Of a DNA stretch of 12,229 nt, positions 1 through 9,607 are shown one piece after another. Each line of letters begins with the position of its first letter. The first letter of the stretch is position 1. The notes under the pieces were generated by a model, which was given only the letters and a program-made list of their open reading frames with translations, ran no database searches and was not told where the DNA came from. Source of the DNA: a bacterium (GTDB lineage: Bacteria; Patescibacteriota; Patescibacteriia; Patescibacteriales; JALTFF01); contig JALTFF010000020.1 of the NCBI GenBank assembly GCA_027007465.1, forward strand, positions 1 through 12,229. Direction: 5' to 3'. A program made the position numbers and the translations under genes.

Positions 1-2
1 TT

Positions 3-794
3 TTAGGAGCATTAGGCATAGATTGGAAAATTTTTTTAATTCAATCTCTAAATTTTTTAATACTTTTTTTCATATTAAAATTGCTATTTTTTAATAGTTT
101 TATTTCAGCTTTAAGAAAAGAAAAAGCTAAAGATAAGGAAACCAAAAAATTAAGAGAAGACATTATTAGAGAAAAAAATAATTGGCAAGCAGAAAAAAAC
201 AAAGAAATAACAGAGATAAGAATGAAGGTAAATAAAATGCTCTCTGACGCAAAAATGTTTGCTAATAAAATAAAAGAAGAAAACACAGAAAATTTTTTAA
301 AAGAGCAAAAAAAACTTTTAGAAAAAATTAGCCAACAAAGCAAGGCAATAGCAGATAAATATGAAAAAGATATGATTAAAAATTATAAAGAACAAACTTT
401 TTTAAAACTTATTGAAATATTTAAAACAGAATTGTCAATAAAATCTAAAACAGACATTCAAAATAATTTTTGGTTCTCATTTATAAAAAAGATAGATGCA
501 ATAAAGAAAGATGAAATTATTCAAATGCTTTTAAGATATAAAAATAAAATTCCACCTATTATAATTCATTCTTCAGTTCCTTTGAGCAAAAATCAGAAAA
601 ATGATATAGAGATTATTTTAAAGAAGAAATTGTTAAGAACTAATTTATTAAATAAAAAAAAGCATTTACCTAAGAAACTAAAAATTAAAAAAGATATTAA
701 AAATGATTTAATTGCTGGATTTCAATTAGAATTAAACGGAATTTTAGTCCAAGAAAATTTAAAGGAAAAAATTAAAAAAATAATAGAGAAATAG
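3..794 (+). CDS. atpF: F1Fo ATP synthase subunit b with delta-like C-terminal domain (5' partial)
   Basis: This is the peripheral stalk of the ATP synthase, tying the membrane sector to F1. The frame is open from base 3 to the left edge, and the only start-like codon inside (TTG at 81) lies within the membrane helix, so the gene begins upstream of the window. Visible residues 1-30 give the b-type N-terminus (GIDWKIFLIQ, then a hydrophobic helix). A long charged, lysine/glutamate-rich helix typical of the b dimer follows at about 37-125. The last ~85 residues look like the delta C-terminal domain: PIIIHSSVPLSKNQK matches the delta 'TSAxPLSxEQ' strand, and DLIAGFQLELNG matches 'DLIGGFxLxxG'. 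The six-helix N-terminal domain of delta is not evident. Fused b/delta-like subunits of ~250 residues are known from N-ATPases; assignment to that type is inference. atpA follows 41 bases later. Confidence 0.85.
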   Translation, partial: LGALGIDWKIFLIQSLNFLILFFILKLLFFNSFISALRKEKAKDKETKKLREDIIREKNNWQAEKNKEITEIRMKVNKMLSDAKMFANKIKEENTENFLKEQKKLLEKISQQSKAIADKYEKDMIKNYKEQTFLKLIEIFKTELSIKSKTDIQNNFWFSFIKKIDAIKKDEIIQMLLRYKNKIPPIIIHSSVPLSKNQKNDIEIILKKKLLRTNLLNKKKHLPKKLKIKKDIKNDLIAGFQLELNGILVQENLKEKIKKIIEK

Positions 795-827
795 AATTTA
801 CAAATTATAAATTCTATAAGCTCTATT
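782..827 (+). promoter_or_regulatory. Intercistronic hairpin between atpF and atpA
   Basis: Outer arms AATAGAG (782-788) and CTCTATT (821-827) pair perfectly. Inner arms ATAGAATTTA (791-800) and TAAATTCTAT (808-817) also pair perfectly around a 7-base loop, giving 17 base pairs with one small internal loop. The atpF stop codon lies in the inner left arm. Eight bases separate the hairpin from the atpA AUG, and there is no Shine-Dalgarno sequence. No T-tract follows, so it is not an intrinsic terminator. A role in mRNA processing, stability or start selection is inference. Confidence 0.7.
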
Positions 828-835
828 GATAACCT

Positions 836-2299
836 ATGACAAAAGAAATTGGACATATTGTTTCATTTTTCTCTGGTGTAGCACAAATAAAAGGCTTGCC
901 GCATGTTTTTTTACATGAGACTCTTTTAGATGAAACAAATACAGAAGTAGCAATTGTAGTTGGATTTGATGAAAATTTTGTTGAGGCTCTATTTTTTGAA
1001 GAAAAATTTGATTTAGAAAAACCAGTTTTTCGCAGTTTTAAACCATTTTCAATCCCTATTTCAAGTAATTATATTGGAAGAATAGTTAATGGTCTTGGAA
1101 AACCAATAGATAGTTTAGGCGATATCAAAGGAAAACAAACTCCTATTTTTCAACAATCTCCTCAAATTATTGAAAGAGAAATTATTACTCAGCCACTTTC
1201 TACTGGAATAAAAATTATTGACACAAATCTGCCAATAGGCAAGGGCCAAAGAGAACTTATTATTGGAGATAGAAAACTTGGCAAAACTGTAATTGCTGTT
1301 GATACGATTTTAAACCAAAAAGACGCAAAACCAAGAGTAAATTGCATATATGTAGCTTGTGGACAAAAAAAACAAAAAATTCAAGATCTTATCTCTCTTT
1401 TTGAAAAACATAATACTTTCTTATATTCCACAATTGTTGCTGCTTCTGCTGGAGTTTCATTTGCAGAACAATATCTTGCTCCATTTGTCGGATGCTCTAT
1501 AGCAGAATATTTTAGGAATAATGGACAAGATGCTTTGATTGTCTATGACGATCTTTCAAAACATGCTAAAATTTACCGTGATATTTCTCTTTTGCTTAAA
1601 AGAGCTCCTGGAAGAGAAGCTTATCCAGGAGATATTTTCTCTCTTCACGCTGGACTTTTAGAAAGAGCAGCTAAGCTATCAGAAAAAAAAGGTGGCGGAT
1701 CTCTCACAGCCTTACCTATTGTTGAAACTCAAGAAAGTGATATTACTTCTTTTATACCAACTAATCTAATATCTATTACAGACGGTCAAATTTATTTAGA
1801 AAATAATCTTTTTCAAAAAGGATTTTTACCTGCTATAAATATTGGACTTTCTATTTCCCGCATAGGTTCAAAAGCTCAACCACCTATTCTTAGAAAGATT
1901 GTAGGAAATATTCGCTTAATCCTTGCCCAGCATAAAGAACTTCAAAAATTATCTCAATTAGAAACAATCGTAAGCGCTGAAGCTAAAAATAAAATGCTTA
2001 GAGGAGATTTATTATTAGAATTTTTAAAGCAAGAAAAACATACAAATGTAAATTGGCAAGAGCAAGTTATTTTGTTTTACTTAATTAATAAAGGAGTTTT
2101 TGATGATATTGGAAAAAATAAACAAAATGTTTTTGAAACATTTTTATTAGAATTGATTAGAAATCAGCATCATAATTTATTAGAACAAATTGAAAATGGG
2201 AAATTTGACAAGCAGATAAAACAAAAAATTGAAAAAATTGCTAATAATTTTAAAAAAGAATTTTTAGCTAAACAAACTACAAATAATATTAAACATTAA
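836..2299 (+). CDS. atpA: F1Fo ATP synthase subunit alpha
   Basis: Non-catalytic nucleotide-binding subunit of F1 (487 residues, a little short for the family). Seen: P-loop GDRKLGKT at 144-151, Walker-B region DDLSKHA at 238-244, PGREAYPGD at 258-266, LLERAAKL at 274-281, and the SISRIGS motif with the arginine finger at R342, which reaches into the catalytic site of beta. The protein starts directly with the beta-barrel strand (EIGHIVSFFSGVAQI). The ~25-residue N-terminal segment that docks delta in E. coli-type enzymes is missing. The P-loop has K-L where most alphas have Q-T. The ATG at 836 is chosen because no in-frame start lies between it and the hairpin that overlaps the atpF stop; no Shine-Dalgarno is present. 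atpG follows after a structured 114-base spacer. Confidence 0.96.
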   Translation: MTKEIGHIVSFFSGVAQIKGLPHVFLHETLLDETNTEVAIVVGFDENFVEALFFEEKFDLEKPVFRSFKPFSIPISSNYIGRIVNGLGKPIDSLGDIKGKQTPIFQQSPQIIEREIITQPLSTGIKIIDTNLPIGKGQRELIIGDRKLGKTVIAVDTILNQKDAKPRVNCIYVACGQKKQKIQDLISLFEKHNTFLYSTIVAASAGVSFAEQYLAPFVGCSIAEYFRNNGQDALIVYDDLSKHAKIYRDISLLLKRAPGREAYPGDIFSLHAGLLERAAKLSEKKGGGSLTALPIVETQESDITSFIPTNLISITDGQIYLENNLFQKGFLPAINIGLSISRIGSKAQPPILRKIVGNIRLILAQHKELQKLSQLETIVSAEAKNKMLRGDLLLEFLKQEKHTNVNWQEQVILFYLINKGVFDDIGKNKQNVFETFLLELIRNQHHNLLEQIENGKFDKQIKQKIEKIANNFKKEFLAKQTTNNIKH

Positions 2300-2319
2300 A
2301 GAATTACTTTACATAGAAA

Positions 2320-2401
2320 AAGCTCAACCAATTTAAGAACCAATAAAGCTGAACTCCATTGGACAAGGTTAGTATAGAAAAGGAGCTGAGCTTCCTTATT
2401 C
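2320..2401 (+). promoter_or_regulatory. Structured spacer ahead of atpG with alternative hairpins
   Basis: Several complementary arms are visible: AAGCTCA (2320-2326) with TGAGCTT (2387-2393); AACC (2326-2329) with GGTT (2367-2370); CCAAT (2340-2344) with ATTGG (2358-2362); and GAAAAGGA (2377-2384) with TCCTTATTC (2393-2401, one bulged A). The last hairpin overlaps the outer stem, so the two cannot form together. It ends 12 bases before the atpG AUG and holds a GGAG in its left arm and loop. GGAG is 28 bases from the AUG, too far for a normal ribosome site. The function is unknown. Confidence 0.4.
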
Positions 2402-2413
2402 AAAAAAATCACT

Positions 2414-3391
2414 ATGAAAATTTATCTTACATATAAAAATCAAATTCAAGGATTTAAAGATGTATTAAAAACAATAAAAACAGTAGAAAAAGTAGCAGCT
2501 TCTTCTATCCATTTTTTAGAACAGAAAGTATTAAACCTAAACATCTATGCTAATGAAATTGAAGAAATATTAAGCGAATTATCTGCATTCTACAGCGTTA
2601 AAAACAATCCATTTTTACAGAAAAAAACATCAGGGAAAAAATCTATTGTTATATTGACTGGAGATAAAGGCTTGGTTGGAGGCTTGTGGCACAAAATTAT
2701 CAATTCATTTTTAGAAGATATAAACAAAAACCAATCTGTTATTGTTATTGGAGAAAAAAGCAAGGACTATCTTCAAGAAGAAAATATACAGATTGTAAAA
2801 TCGTTTATATTATCAGAATCCAGTAAAAAGCAGAAAAAAAAATTAGAACCCATTGATGAACTTGGTATTTTTAAAAAAGAAGAAATAGAATATATTACTG
2901 ATTATATTTTTAACCAGTTTAAAAATGGAACTTTTTCGCAAGTAGATATCTTATATCCTAAATTTATTTCTCTAGCTAATCAACAAGCTTTTTTAATTTC
3001 CTTCCTGCCTTTTAATTTTACTTCAAACTTTTTAAATAATACATCTGAAAAAGATAAAGATATTACTTTTCATCTTAATAAAAGATATCAAAAAAATGAT
3101 GAGTTTAAGCTATTAGGAAATAAAGTTACAAAAAATGGATTGCCAATCTTTGAACCATCAAAACGAAAAATTTTTAATCAACTTTTACAAAAATATATTA
3201 AAGTGTTTTTTTATAAAATTATTATGGAAACAAAATTGTCAGAACTTTCTGCCAGAACAGTGGCTATGGAACATTCTGCTAAAAAAACAAAAGAATTTAT
3301 TAAAAAATCAACGCTTTATTATGCAAAAAACAGGCGTAGAATTGTTACCCAAAGACAATTAGAAAGTTTTATAGCGCATAAAATTGTATGA
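2414..3391 (+). CDS. atpG: F1Fo ATP synthase subunit gamma
   Basis: Central rotor shaft of F1, 325 residues (typical gammas are about 285-300). The N-terminal coiled-coil helix is recognisable by TIKTVEKVAAS at about 20-30, matching the 'ITKAMKMVAAS' signature. The Rossmann-like middle domain carries LTGDKGLVGG at 81-90, matching 'VITSDRGLCGG'. The C-terminal helix has SARTVAMEHSAKKTKEFI and RRRIVTQRQLESFI, matching the 'SEHAARMxAMxxAT ... KARQAAITQEL' region. The middle part around residues 130-240 is poorly conserved and lysine-rich, and may account for the extra length. The gene ends in ATGA, so its stop overlaps the next start; translation of the following membrane protein is probably coupled to it. 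Confidence 0.95.
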   Translation: MKIYLTYKNQIQGFKDVLKTIKTVEKVAASSIHFLEQKVLNLNIYANEIEEILSELSAFYSVKNNPFLQKKTSGKKSIVILTGDKGLVGGLWHKIINSFLEDINKNQSVIVIGEKSKDYLQEENIQIVKSFILSESSKKQKKKLEPIDELGIFKKEEIEYITDYIFNQFKNGTFSQVDILYPKFISLANQQAFLISFLPFNFTSNFLNNTSEKDKDITFHLNKRYQKNDEFKLLGNKVTKNGLPIFEPSKRKIFNQLLQKYIKVFFYKIIMETKLSELSARTVAMEHSAKKTKEFIKKSTLYYAKNRRRIVTQRQLESFIAHKIV

Positions 3392-5487
3392 ATTTTTTAA
3401 ATTTTTTACTTCCAACAATTGAGCATTTCAAATCATCAGCCTATTGGATAATATTTTTTATATCTTTTTTAAATATGCTGGCTTTTGTTGGTATTACAAT
3501 ACCAGGAGCTATTCTTATTGTCTTAATAGGTTTTATTTCTGCTAGTGGTTTTTTAGATTTTTGGTATTTACTTTTAGTTATTGTTTTAGGCTCTATTTTA
3601 GGAGATTTATTAAGTTATTACTTTGGAACCCATAATAAACTCTTTAAAGATGATGATAATAAAGTGCTTAAATTAAAGCATATAAATAAGGCAAAAACCT
3701 TTTTTAAACTATACAAAGCTAAAAGCATTTTTATGAGCAAATTTATAGGTGAAATAAGGCCTATTATTCCATTTGTTGCTGGAATGTATAAATTAAATAA
3801 AAAATATTTTTTCTTGATTGATACTTTTAGCATTTTTATATGGTCAATTTTTTACTTATTTATAGGATTTTTATTAGGGCAGGTATGGAATGTTATTATG
3901 TCTTGGTCAACAAGAATTGGCATTTTTATAATCTCGTTTATTAGTTTTATAATTATTTTTTATGCCTTAGATTGGATTGTTATTAAAAAAGGAAAGCAAT
4001 TCTTAATTTTTATAGTATCAATAAGTTTATCAATAAAAAAAGCTATTGTTAATAATGAATATGTTAAAAAATTTATTATTAATCATCCACATTTTTCTAA
4101 ATTTATTAAGGATAGATTAAACAGAGAAAAATTTTCTGGTTTAACCTTTACAATATTATCTCTTACATTCTTATATGCTTTATCTTTATTATTAGGAGTT
4201 TCAGAAGACATTTTTACTTCTAATACTGTTGTTAACACTGATATGCGAATTTTAAACTTGTTAAGAATATTTAGAAATGCTAATCTAACAAAATTCTTCC
4301 TTTTAGTCACTCTACTTGGAAAATGGCAAATAATTCTTATATTTTTACTTTCTGTATCCTTTTTGCTCTGGATTTGGAATAAAAAAGAATATATTTACTT
4401 ACTTTTAATATCAACTTTAGGAAGTGGATTAACTACTTTAATTGGAAAATATATATTTCATAGGGCAAGGCCTATGCTACCTGTTTACACAGAACATTCA
4501 TTTTCCTTTCCTAGCGGACATGCAACAATTGCAATGTCTTTTTATGGCTTTCTTGCTTTTATTTTAATTCACAATGTTAAAAAATGGAAGACAAAAGTAA
4601 ATATATTTTTTGCTGGAATTTTAATAATATTGCTTATTGGATTTAGCAGATTATATTTAGGCGTCCATTTTGCAAGTGATGTATGGGCTGGATATTTAGT
4701 AGGATTATTATGGATAATTATTAGTTTAGGAATATTGTATTGGAAATATCCATTAAAAGAAAAAAATATAGATTTTAAAAAACCAAAAAAATATATAGCT
4801 CCAACAGTTGTGATTCTCATCTCTGCTTTATTTTATATAGGATTTGCAATTAATTATCACCCACAAAAATGCAAACCACAAATATCAGAAAAAGATATAA
4901 CCATACAAAGTTTAGATGATATTTTTTCTAATAAAAAATCAAAATACACAGAGACTATTTTTGGCAGAAGTCAGGAACCGATTAGTTTTATAATCTTTGC
5001 AAAAAATGATAATGAATTTATAAAATTATTTACCAATTCTGGATGGTTTTTATCTGATAAAATAGATAAATCTTCTATAATAAAATTGGCAAAAGCAGCT
5101 ATTTCAGACAAGCCATATCCAAGAGCTCCTATGGTTCCATCATTTTGGAATAATCAAGTCCATACTTTTGGTTTTGAAAAACCAACTAAGTCAAATAATA
5201 TTTATAAAAGGCATCACGCAAGATTTTGGAGGACAAATTATATTACTCAAGATAATAGGAGAGTTTATATTGGCACAGCTAGTTTGGATCAAGGTATAAA
5301 ATGGTGGCTAGTACATAGAATAAATCCTGACATAGATACTGAGCGGGAATTTCTGTTTAATGATTTAAAAAAATCAAATATGATTACTTGTTTTGAAAAA
5401 GAAAAATTTGTTAAACCAATTTTAGGAAAAAACTTTTGCGGCGATTCATTTTTTACAGATGGAAAAATATATAAAATTACATTATAA
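3388..5487 (+). CDS. DedA-PAP2-LssY_C triple-domain membrane phosphatase-like protein
   Basis: A 699-residue polytopic inner-membrane protein with three modules. Residues ~1-200 resemble the DedA/SNARE-associated family: a TIPGAILIVLIGF helix, GDLLSYYFG, and FIGEIRPIIPFVAG. DedA proteins are linked to lipid scrambling or transport. Residues ~235-455 are a PAP2 phosphatase with all three motifs intact: K354-x6-R361-P362, P375-S-G-H378, and S420-R421 ... H427 ... D431, which predicts dephosphorylation of a lipid phosphate or pyrophosphate. Residues ~495-695 match LssY_C (RHHARFWR, GTASLDQGIKWW, INPDIDTEREF), a domain of unknown biochemical role. The start codon overlaps the atpG stop. The protein could recycle undecaprenyl pyrophosphate or remodel membrane lipid; the substrate cannot be read from sequence. 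Its place inside an ATP synthase operon is unusual. Confidence 0.9.
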   Translation: MNFLNFLLPTIEHFKSSAYWIIFFISFLNMLAFVGITIPGAILIVLIGFISASGFLDFWYLLLVIVLGSILGDLLSYYFGTHNKLFKDDDNKVLKLKHINKAKTFFKLYKAKSIFMSKFIGEIRPIIPFVAGMYKLNKKYFFLIDTFSIFIWSIFYLFIGFLLGQVWNVIMSWSTRIGIFIISFISFIIIFYALDWIVIKKGKQFLIFIVSISLSIKKAIVNNEYVKKFIINHPHFSKFIKDRLNREKFSGLTFTILSLTFLYALSLLLGVSEDIFTSNTVVNTDMRILNLLRIFRNANLTKFFLLVTLLGKWQIILIFLLSVSFLLWIWNKKEYIYLLLISTLGSGLTTLIGKYIFHRARPMLPVYTEHSFSFPSGHATIAMSFYGFLAFILIHNVKKWKTKVNIFFAGILIILLIGFSRLYLGVHFASDVWAGYLVGLLWIIISLGILYWKYPLKEKNIDFKKPKKYIAPTVVILISALFYIGFAINYHPQKCKPQISEKDITIQSLDDIFSNKKSKYTETIFGRSQEPISFIIFAKNDNEFIKLFTNSGWFLSDKIDKSSIIKLAKAAISDKPYPRAPMVPSFWNNQVHTFGFEKPTKSNNIYKRHHARFWRTNYITQDNRRVYIGTASLDQGIKWWLVHRINPDIDTEREFLFNDLKKSNMITCFEKEKFVKPILGKNFCGDSFFTDGKIYKITL

Positions 5488-5504
5488 TCTAAATATGCAA
5501 TATT

Positions 5505-5541
5505 ATACTCAGAAAGAGGAACTTAGCTCTTTTCTGAGTAT
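5505..5541 (+). promoter_or_regulatory. Strong hairpin after the DedA-PAP2-LssY gene
   Basis: The left arm 5505-5518 and right arm 5527-5541 form 14 base pairs with one bulged T (5530) around an 8-base loop GAACTTAG. No T-run follows, so a classical Rho-independent terminator is unlikely on either strand. It could be a transcript processing or stabilising element between the two halves of the ATP synthase cluster. Confidence 0.6.
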
Positions 5542-5607
5542 ATTACATAACAATGATTTCTACTCCACAGAATGACAAATTTAGTATGTCTATTAAAATA
5601 AATAATG

Positions 5608-5616
5608 TGCTAAAAT
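5608..5616 (+). promoter_or_regulatory. Possible extended -10 promoter for atpD-atpC
   Basis: TGC-TAAAAT fits an extended -10 box in the 203-base gap ahead of atpD, the widest gap in the ATP synthase cluster. No recognisable -35 box lies 16-18 bases upstream. In DNA this AT-rich the match could be chance. Confidence 0.2.
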
Positions 5617-5651
5617 TAATCCTCTCTCCCCTACTTTTTACTATAAAATAT

Positions 5652-7381
<1,730 letters not shown>

Positions 7382-7389
7382 TAGATCTT

Positions 7390-8025
7390 ATGAAACGACT
7401 TAAAAGAAACTTCTTTTTAGAGCCAACGTTAAATGTGGCTCAAAATTTATTAGGAAAATATCTCATACATAAAATTGGAAAAGACAAAATAATTGGTAAA
7501 ATAGTTGAGACAGAAGCTTATATTGGACCGTCTGATAAAGCGTCACATTCTTATCTACCAAAAAATAAAAGAAGCGCTTTGAATAATGTTATTGGTAAAA
7601 TGACAAAAAGAAATATGGCAGAATATCTTATTGGTGGCCATATTTATATTTATTTAGTTTATGGAATGTATTGGCAATTAAATTTTTCAACTAATACTAA
7701 AGGAAAACCAGAGTGTGTTTTAATTAGAGCGCTTGAACCAATCATTTTACCAAAACCTGATTTGTCTAAAATTAAAAATTTATCAAATGGGCCTGGAAAG
7801 CTATGTCAATATATGAAATTAGATGGTTCACATTATGGGATAGATGTTTGTAAAAGTAAAAAAGTTTGGCTTGAAAGTAGTAAAAATTCTAAATTACAAG
7901 ATAATCAAATTATAAGTTCAGCTAGAATATGCATTGATTATGCTGGAAAATATTGGGCACGAAGAAAATGGCGTTTTTATATTAAAGATAATCCATTTGT
8001 TTCTTCTCAACGCAATAGTAAGTGA
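7390..8025 (+). CDS. mpg: DNA-3-methyladenine glycosylase, AAG/MPG family
   Basis: Base-excision repair enzyme that flips out and removes alkylated purines such as 3-methyladenine and hypoxanthine. It has 211 residues, normal for bacterial members. Seen: LLGKYLIH near the N-terminus; IVETEAYIGPSDKASHSY with E42 matching the catalytic glutamate of human AAG, Y44 and H53 matching base-stacking residues; IYIYLVYGMYWQLN at 85-98; PECVLIRALEP; NGPGKLCQ; and C-terminal RKWRFYIKDNPFV. It lies 8 bases after atpC and is probably a passenger in the ATP synthase transcript. No Shine-Dalgarno is visible, and a weak AAGAT/ATCTT pair flanks the gap before the ATG. It ends in TGA. Confidence 0.95.
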   Translation: MKRLKRNFFLEPTLNVAQNLLGKYLIHKIGKDKIIGKIVETEAYIGPSDKASHSYLPKNKRSALNNVIGKMTKRNMAEYLIGGHIYIYLVYGMYWQLNFSTNTKGKPECVLIRALEPIILPKPDLSKIKNLSNGPGKLCQYMKLDGSHYGIDVCKSKKVWLESSKNSKLQDNQIISSARICIDYAGKYWARRKWRFYIKDNPFVSSQRNSK

Positions 8026-8050
8026 TGAAAGCTAATGCTTTGTTCCATAA

Positions 8051-8089
8051 GAAAAAGAAACTAAATTGCAAAGAATTAAGTTCCTTTTC
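8051..8089 (+). promoter_or_regulatory. Hairpin in the mpg-PEGA spacer (first)
   Basis: GAAAAAGAAACT and AGTTCCTTTTC pair imperfectly, then AATT pairs with AATT around the loop GCAAAG. The right arm is TTCCTTTTC, which is not a clean T-tract, so termination after mpg is possible but weak. It lies 25 bases after the mpg stop. Confidence 0.35.
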
Positions 8090-8126
8090 AGATTTATATA
8101 AGACTTTATGCAAAGTTGTATCTGAA
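8087..8126 (+). promoter_or_regulatory. Nested hairpin in the mpg-PEGA spacer (second)
   Basis: TTCAGAT (8087-8093) pairs with ATCTGAA (8120-8126), enclosing a small perfect hairpin ACTTT-ATGC-AAAGT. It shares bases 8087-8089 with the preceding hairpin, so the two compete at the edge. No confident promoter was found for the PEGA gene. Confidence 0.35.
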
Positions 8127-8157
8127 TATAGTAAAATATTGTTATTAACCTAAAAAT

Positions 8158-9594
8158 ATGTCAATTAAAAGAAGAATACTTTTCTATACTTTTGTTATAA
8201 TATTTTTAATTTTAGCGCCATTAATCAGTTTATATTCTATTGGATATCGTCTTAATGGAAAATTTAAAATATGGCAACTTACTGGAAAATTAACTATTAT
8301 TAGCAAACCAGACGGAGCTATGGTTTATATAAATGGAAAACCACAAAGAAAGCTGATAAATAAATTTTTTTTAAAAAAGGAATATTTAACCACGCCAGTA
8401 AAGATAGATAATCTTTTGCCAGGTAAATATAATTTAAAGCTTAAAAAAAATGGTTATATTACTTGGCAAAAAAAAATAAATATTAAGTCTGGCATAAATA
8501 CTGTTATTAAAAATGTTCAATTATTTAAAAATAGTTTGCCTTTATTATTAAAAAGTGGAAAATATTCTCACATCTCATTTTTAAATAATAAAAAAATAAT
8601 AATATCTAATAGTAATAAGATAGATATTTTAAATATAGAGAATAATCAAATAAAAACATTAGCTAAAACAAATTCAATAGTTAGTCGTCATATTTTATCT
8701 AATGCATATCCCCTACTCACCGAAAAGATAAATGACTATAGTTTGTCAGCCAATAATCAATATATAATTATCTTTTCTAAAAAAAATAACTATATTATTA
8801 AGTTAACTAATTTCTCAAAGTTTAAAAAATTAACAGCTTTTAAAAAAAGAAATTTTTGCTGGGATCTTGTAAAAAATAATATCTTTTATTATAAAAAAGA
8901 CAATAAAATATACCAACTATCAATCAATAATAATTTTCTCATTACAAGTAGACAAATAAAAATTAAAAATAATAATGCTCAAATCATTAACTTTTTAGCA
9001 AAAAATAATAACCTTTACATTATAGTTAAGAAGAAAAATAACTTAAAACTTATCCAATATGATATATCTCTTCCTCAAATAAAGCAAAAAAAAGCTATAG
9101 AGTTGCCTTTTTGCAACAGTTATCAATTAATCTTATACAATAAAGATAGTGAGAATAATCTAATAAATATATACAATCCAAGTTATCAGATGCTCAATTT
9201 AATTGATTTAAATAGAATATTTTTCCCTCCTATTAGAAAAACTATCAACAATATAAAATATTTTAAATGGATTGATAAAAACAACATGCTCTATAATAAT
9301 GATTATGAAATTTGGATTTATAATTTAAAAAATAATAATCAAATACTTATTACGCGCGATTCAAATATTATTGAGAAATCAATTTTATATCCTTTAAAAA
9401 ATTATATTATTTATAATACGAAAAATAGCTTAAAAATTATTGAATTAGTAGATAATGAAGAAAAAAGAAATATTGAAAAATTATGCAAATTTGATAAAAT
9501 TTATTCGCCATTACTTAGTAATGATGGTAAGAAAATTTATTTTCTCGGCTCAATTGGGAAAGAAGACGGATTATATGAATTAAATATAAAATAA
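8158..9594 (+). CDS. Membrane-anchored PEGA-domain protein with propeller-like C-terminal part
   Basis: 478 residues. A short basic N-terminus (MSIKRR) and a hydrophobic helix at about 7-28 form a signal anchor with the body outside the cell. Residues ~44-120 form a PEGA domain: KLTIISKPDGAMVYINGK is the first strand pair, and LLPGKYNLKLKKNGYITWQ is the typical closing half. PEGA domains are small beta-sandwich modules of surface proteins. The remaining ~350 residues are full of short repeated strand patterns rich in asparagine and lysine (for example ILNIENNQIKTL, KIYQLSINNN, EIWIYNLKNNNQ, LLSNDGKKIYFLGS), suggesting a TolB/WD40-like beta-propeller. Proteins of this layout are common in CPR genomes. 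No catalytic motif was seen, and the partner is unknown. It starts 132 bases after mpg and may be a separate transcript. Confidence 0.8.
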   Translation: MSIKRRILFYTFVIIFLILAPLISLYSIGYRLNGKFKIWQLTGKLTIISKPDGAMVYINGKPQRKLINKFFLKKEYLTTPVKIDNLLPGKYNLKLKKNGYITWQKKINIKSGINTVIKNVQLFKNSLPLLLKSGKYSHISFLNNKKIIISNSNKIDILNIENNQIKTLAKTNSIVSRHILSNAYPLLTEKINDYSLSANNQYIIIFSKKNNYIIKLTNFSKFKKLTAFKKRNFCWDLVKNNIFYYKKDNKIYQLSINNNFLITSRQIKIKNNNAQIINFLAKNNNLYIIVKKKNNLKLIQYDISLPQIKQKKAIELPFCNSYQLILYNKDSENNLINIYNPSYQMLNLIDLNRIFFPPIRKTINNIKYFKWIDKNNMLYNNDYEIWIYNLKNNNQILITRDSNIIEKSILYPLKNYIIYNTKNSLKIIELVDNEEKRNIEKLCKFDKIYSPLLSNDGKKIYFLGSIGKEDGLYELNIK

Positions 9595-9607
9595 TTTTAA
9601 TTAAATA

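Noticed and set aside
81..83. TTG as the start of the b/delta gene
   Set aside because: The frame is open to the left edge, and the preceding codons encode the conserved b-subunit N-terminus and membrane helix.
41..343. Open frame on the minus strand opposite the b/delta gene
   Set aside because: It is the complement of a lysine-rich coiled coil, which reads as phenylalanine/serine-rich. It has no ribosome site and overlaps a well-supported gene.
5505..5541. Intrinsic terminator dividing the ATP synthase cluster
   Set aside because: The hairpin is strong, but no T-run follows on either strand, so only a processing or stabilising role is suggested.
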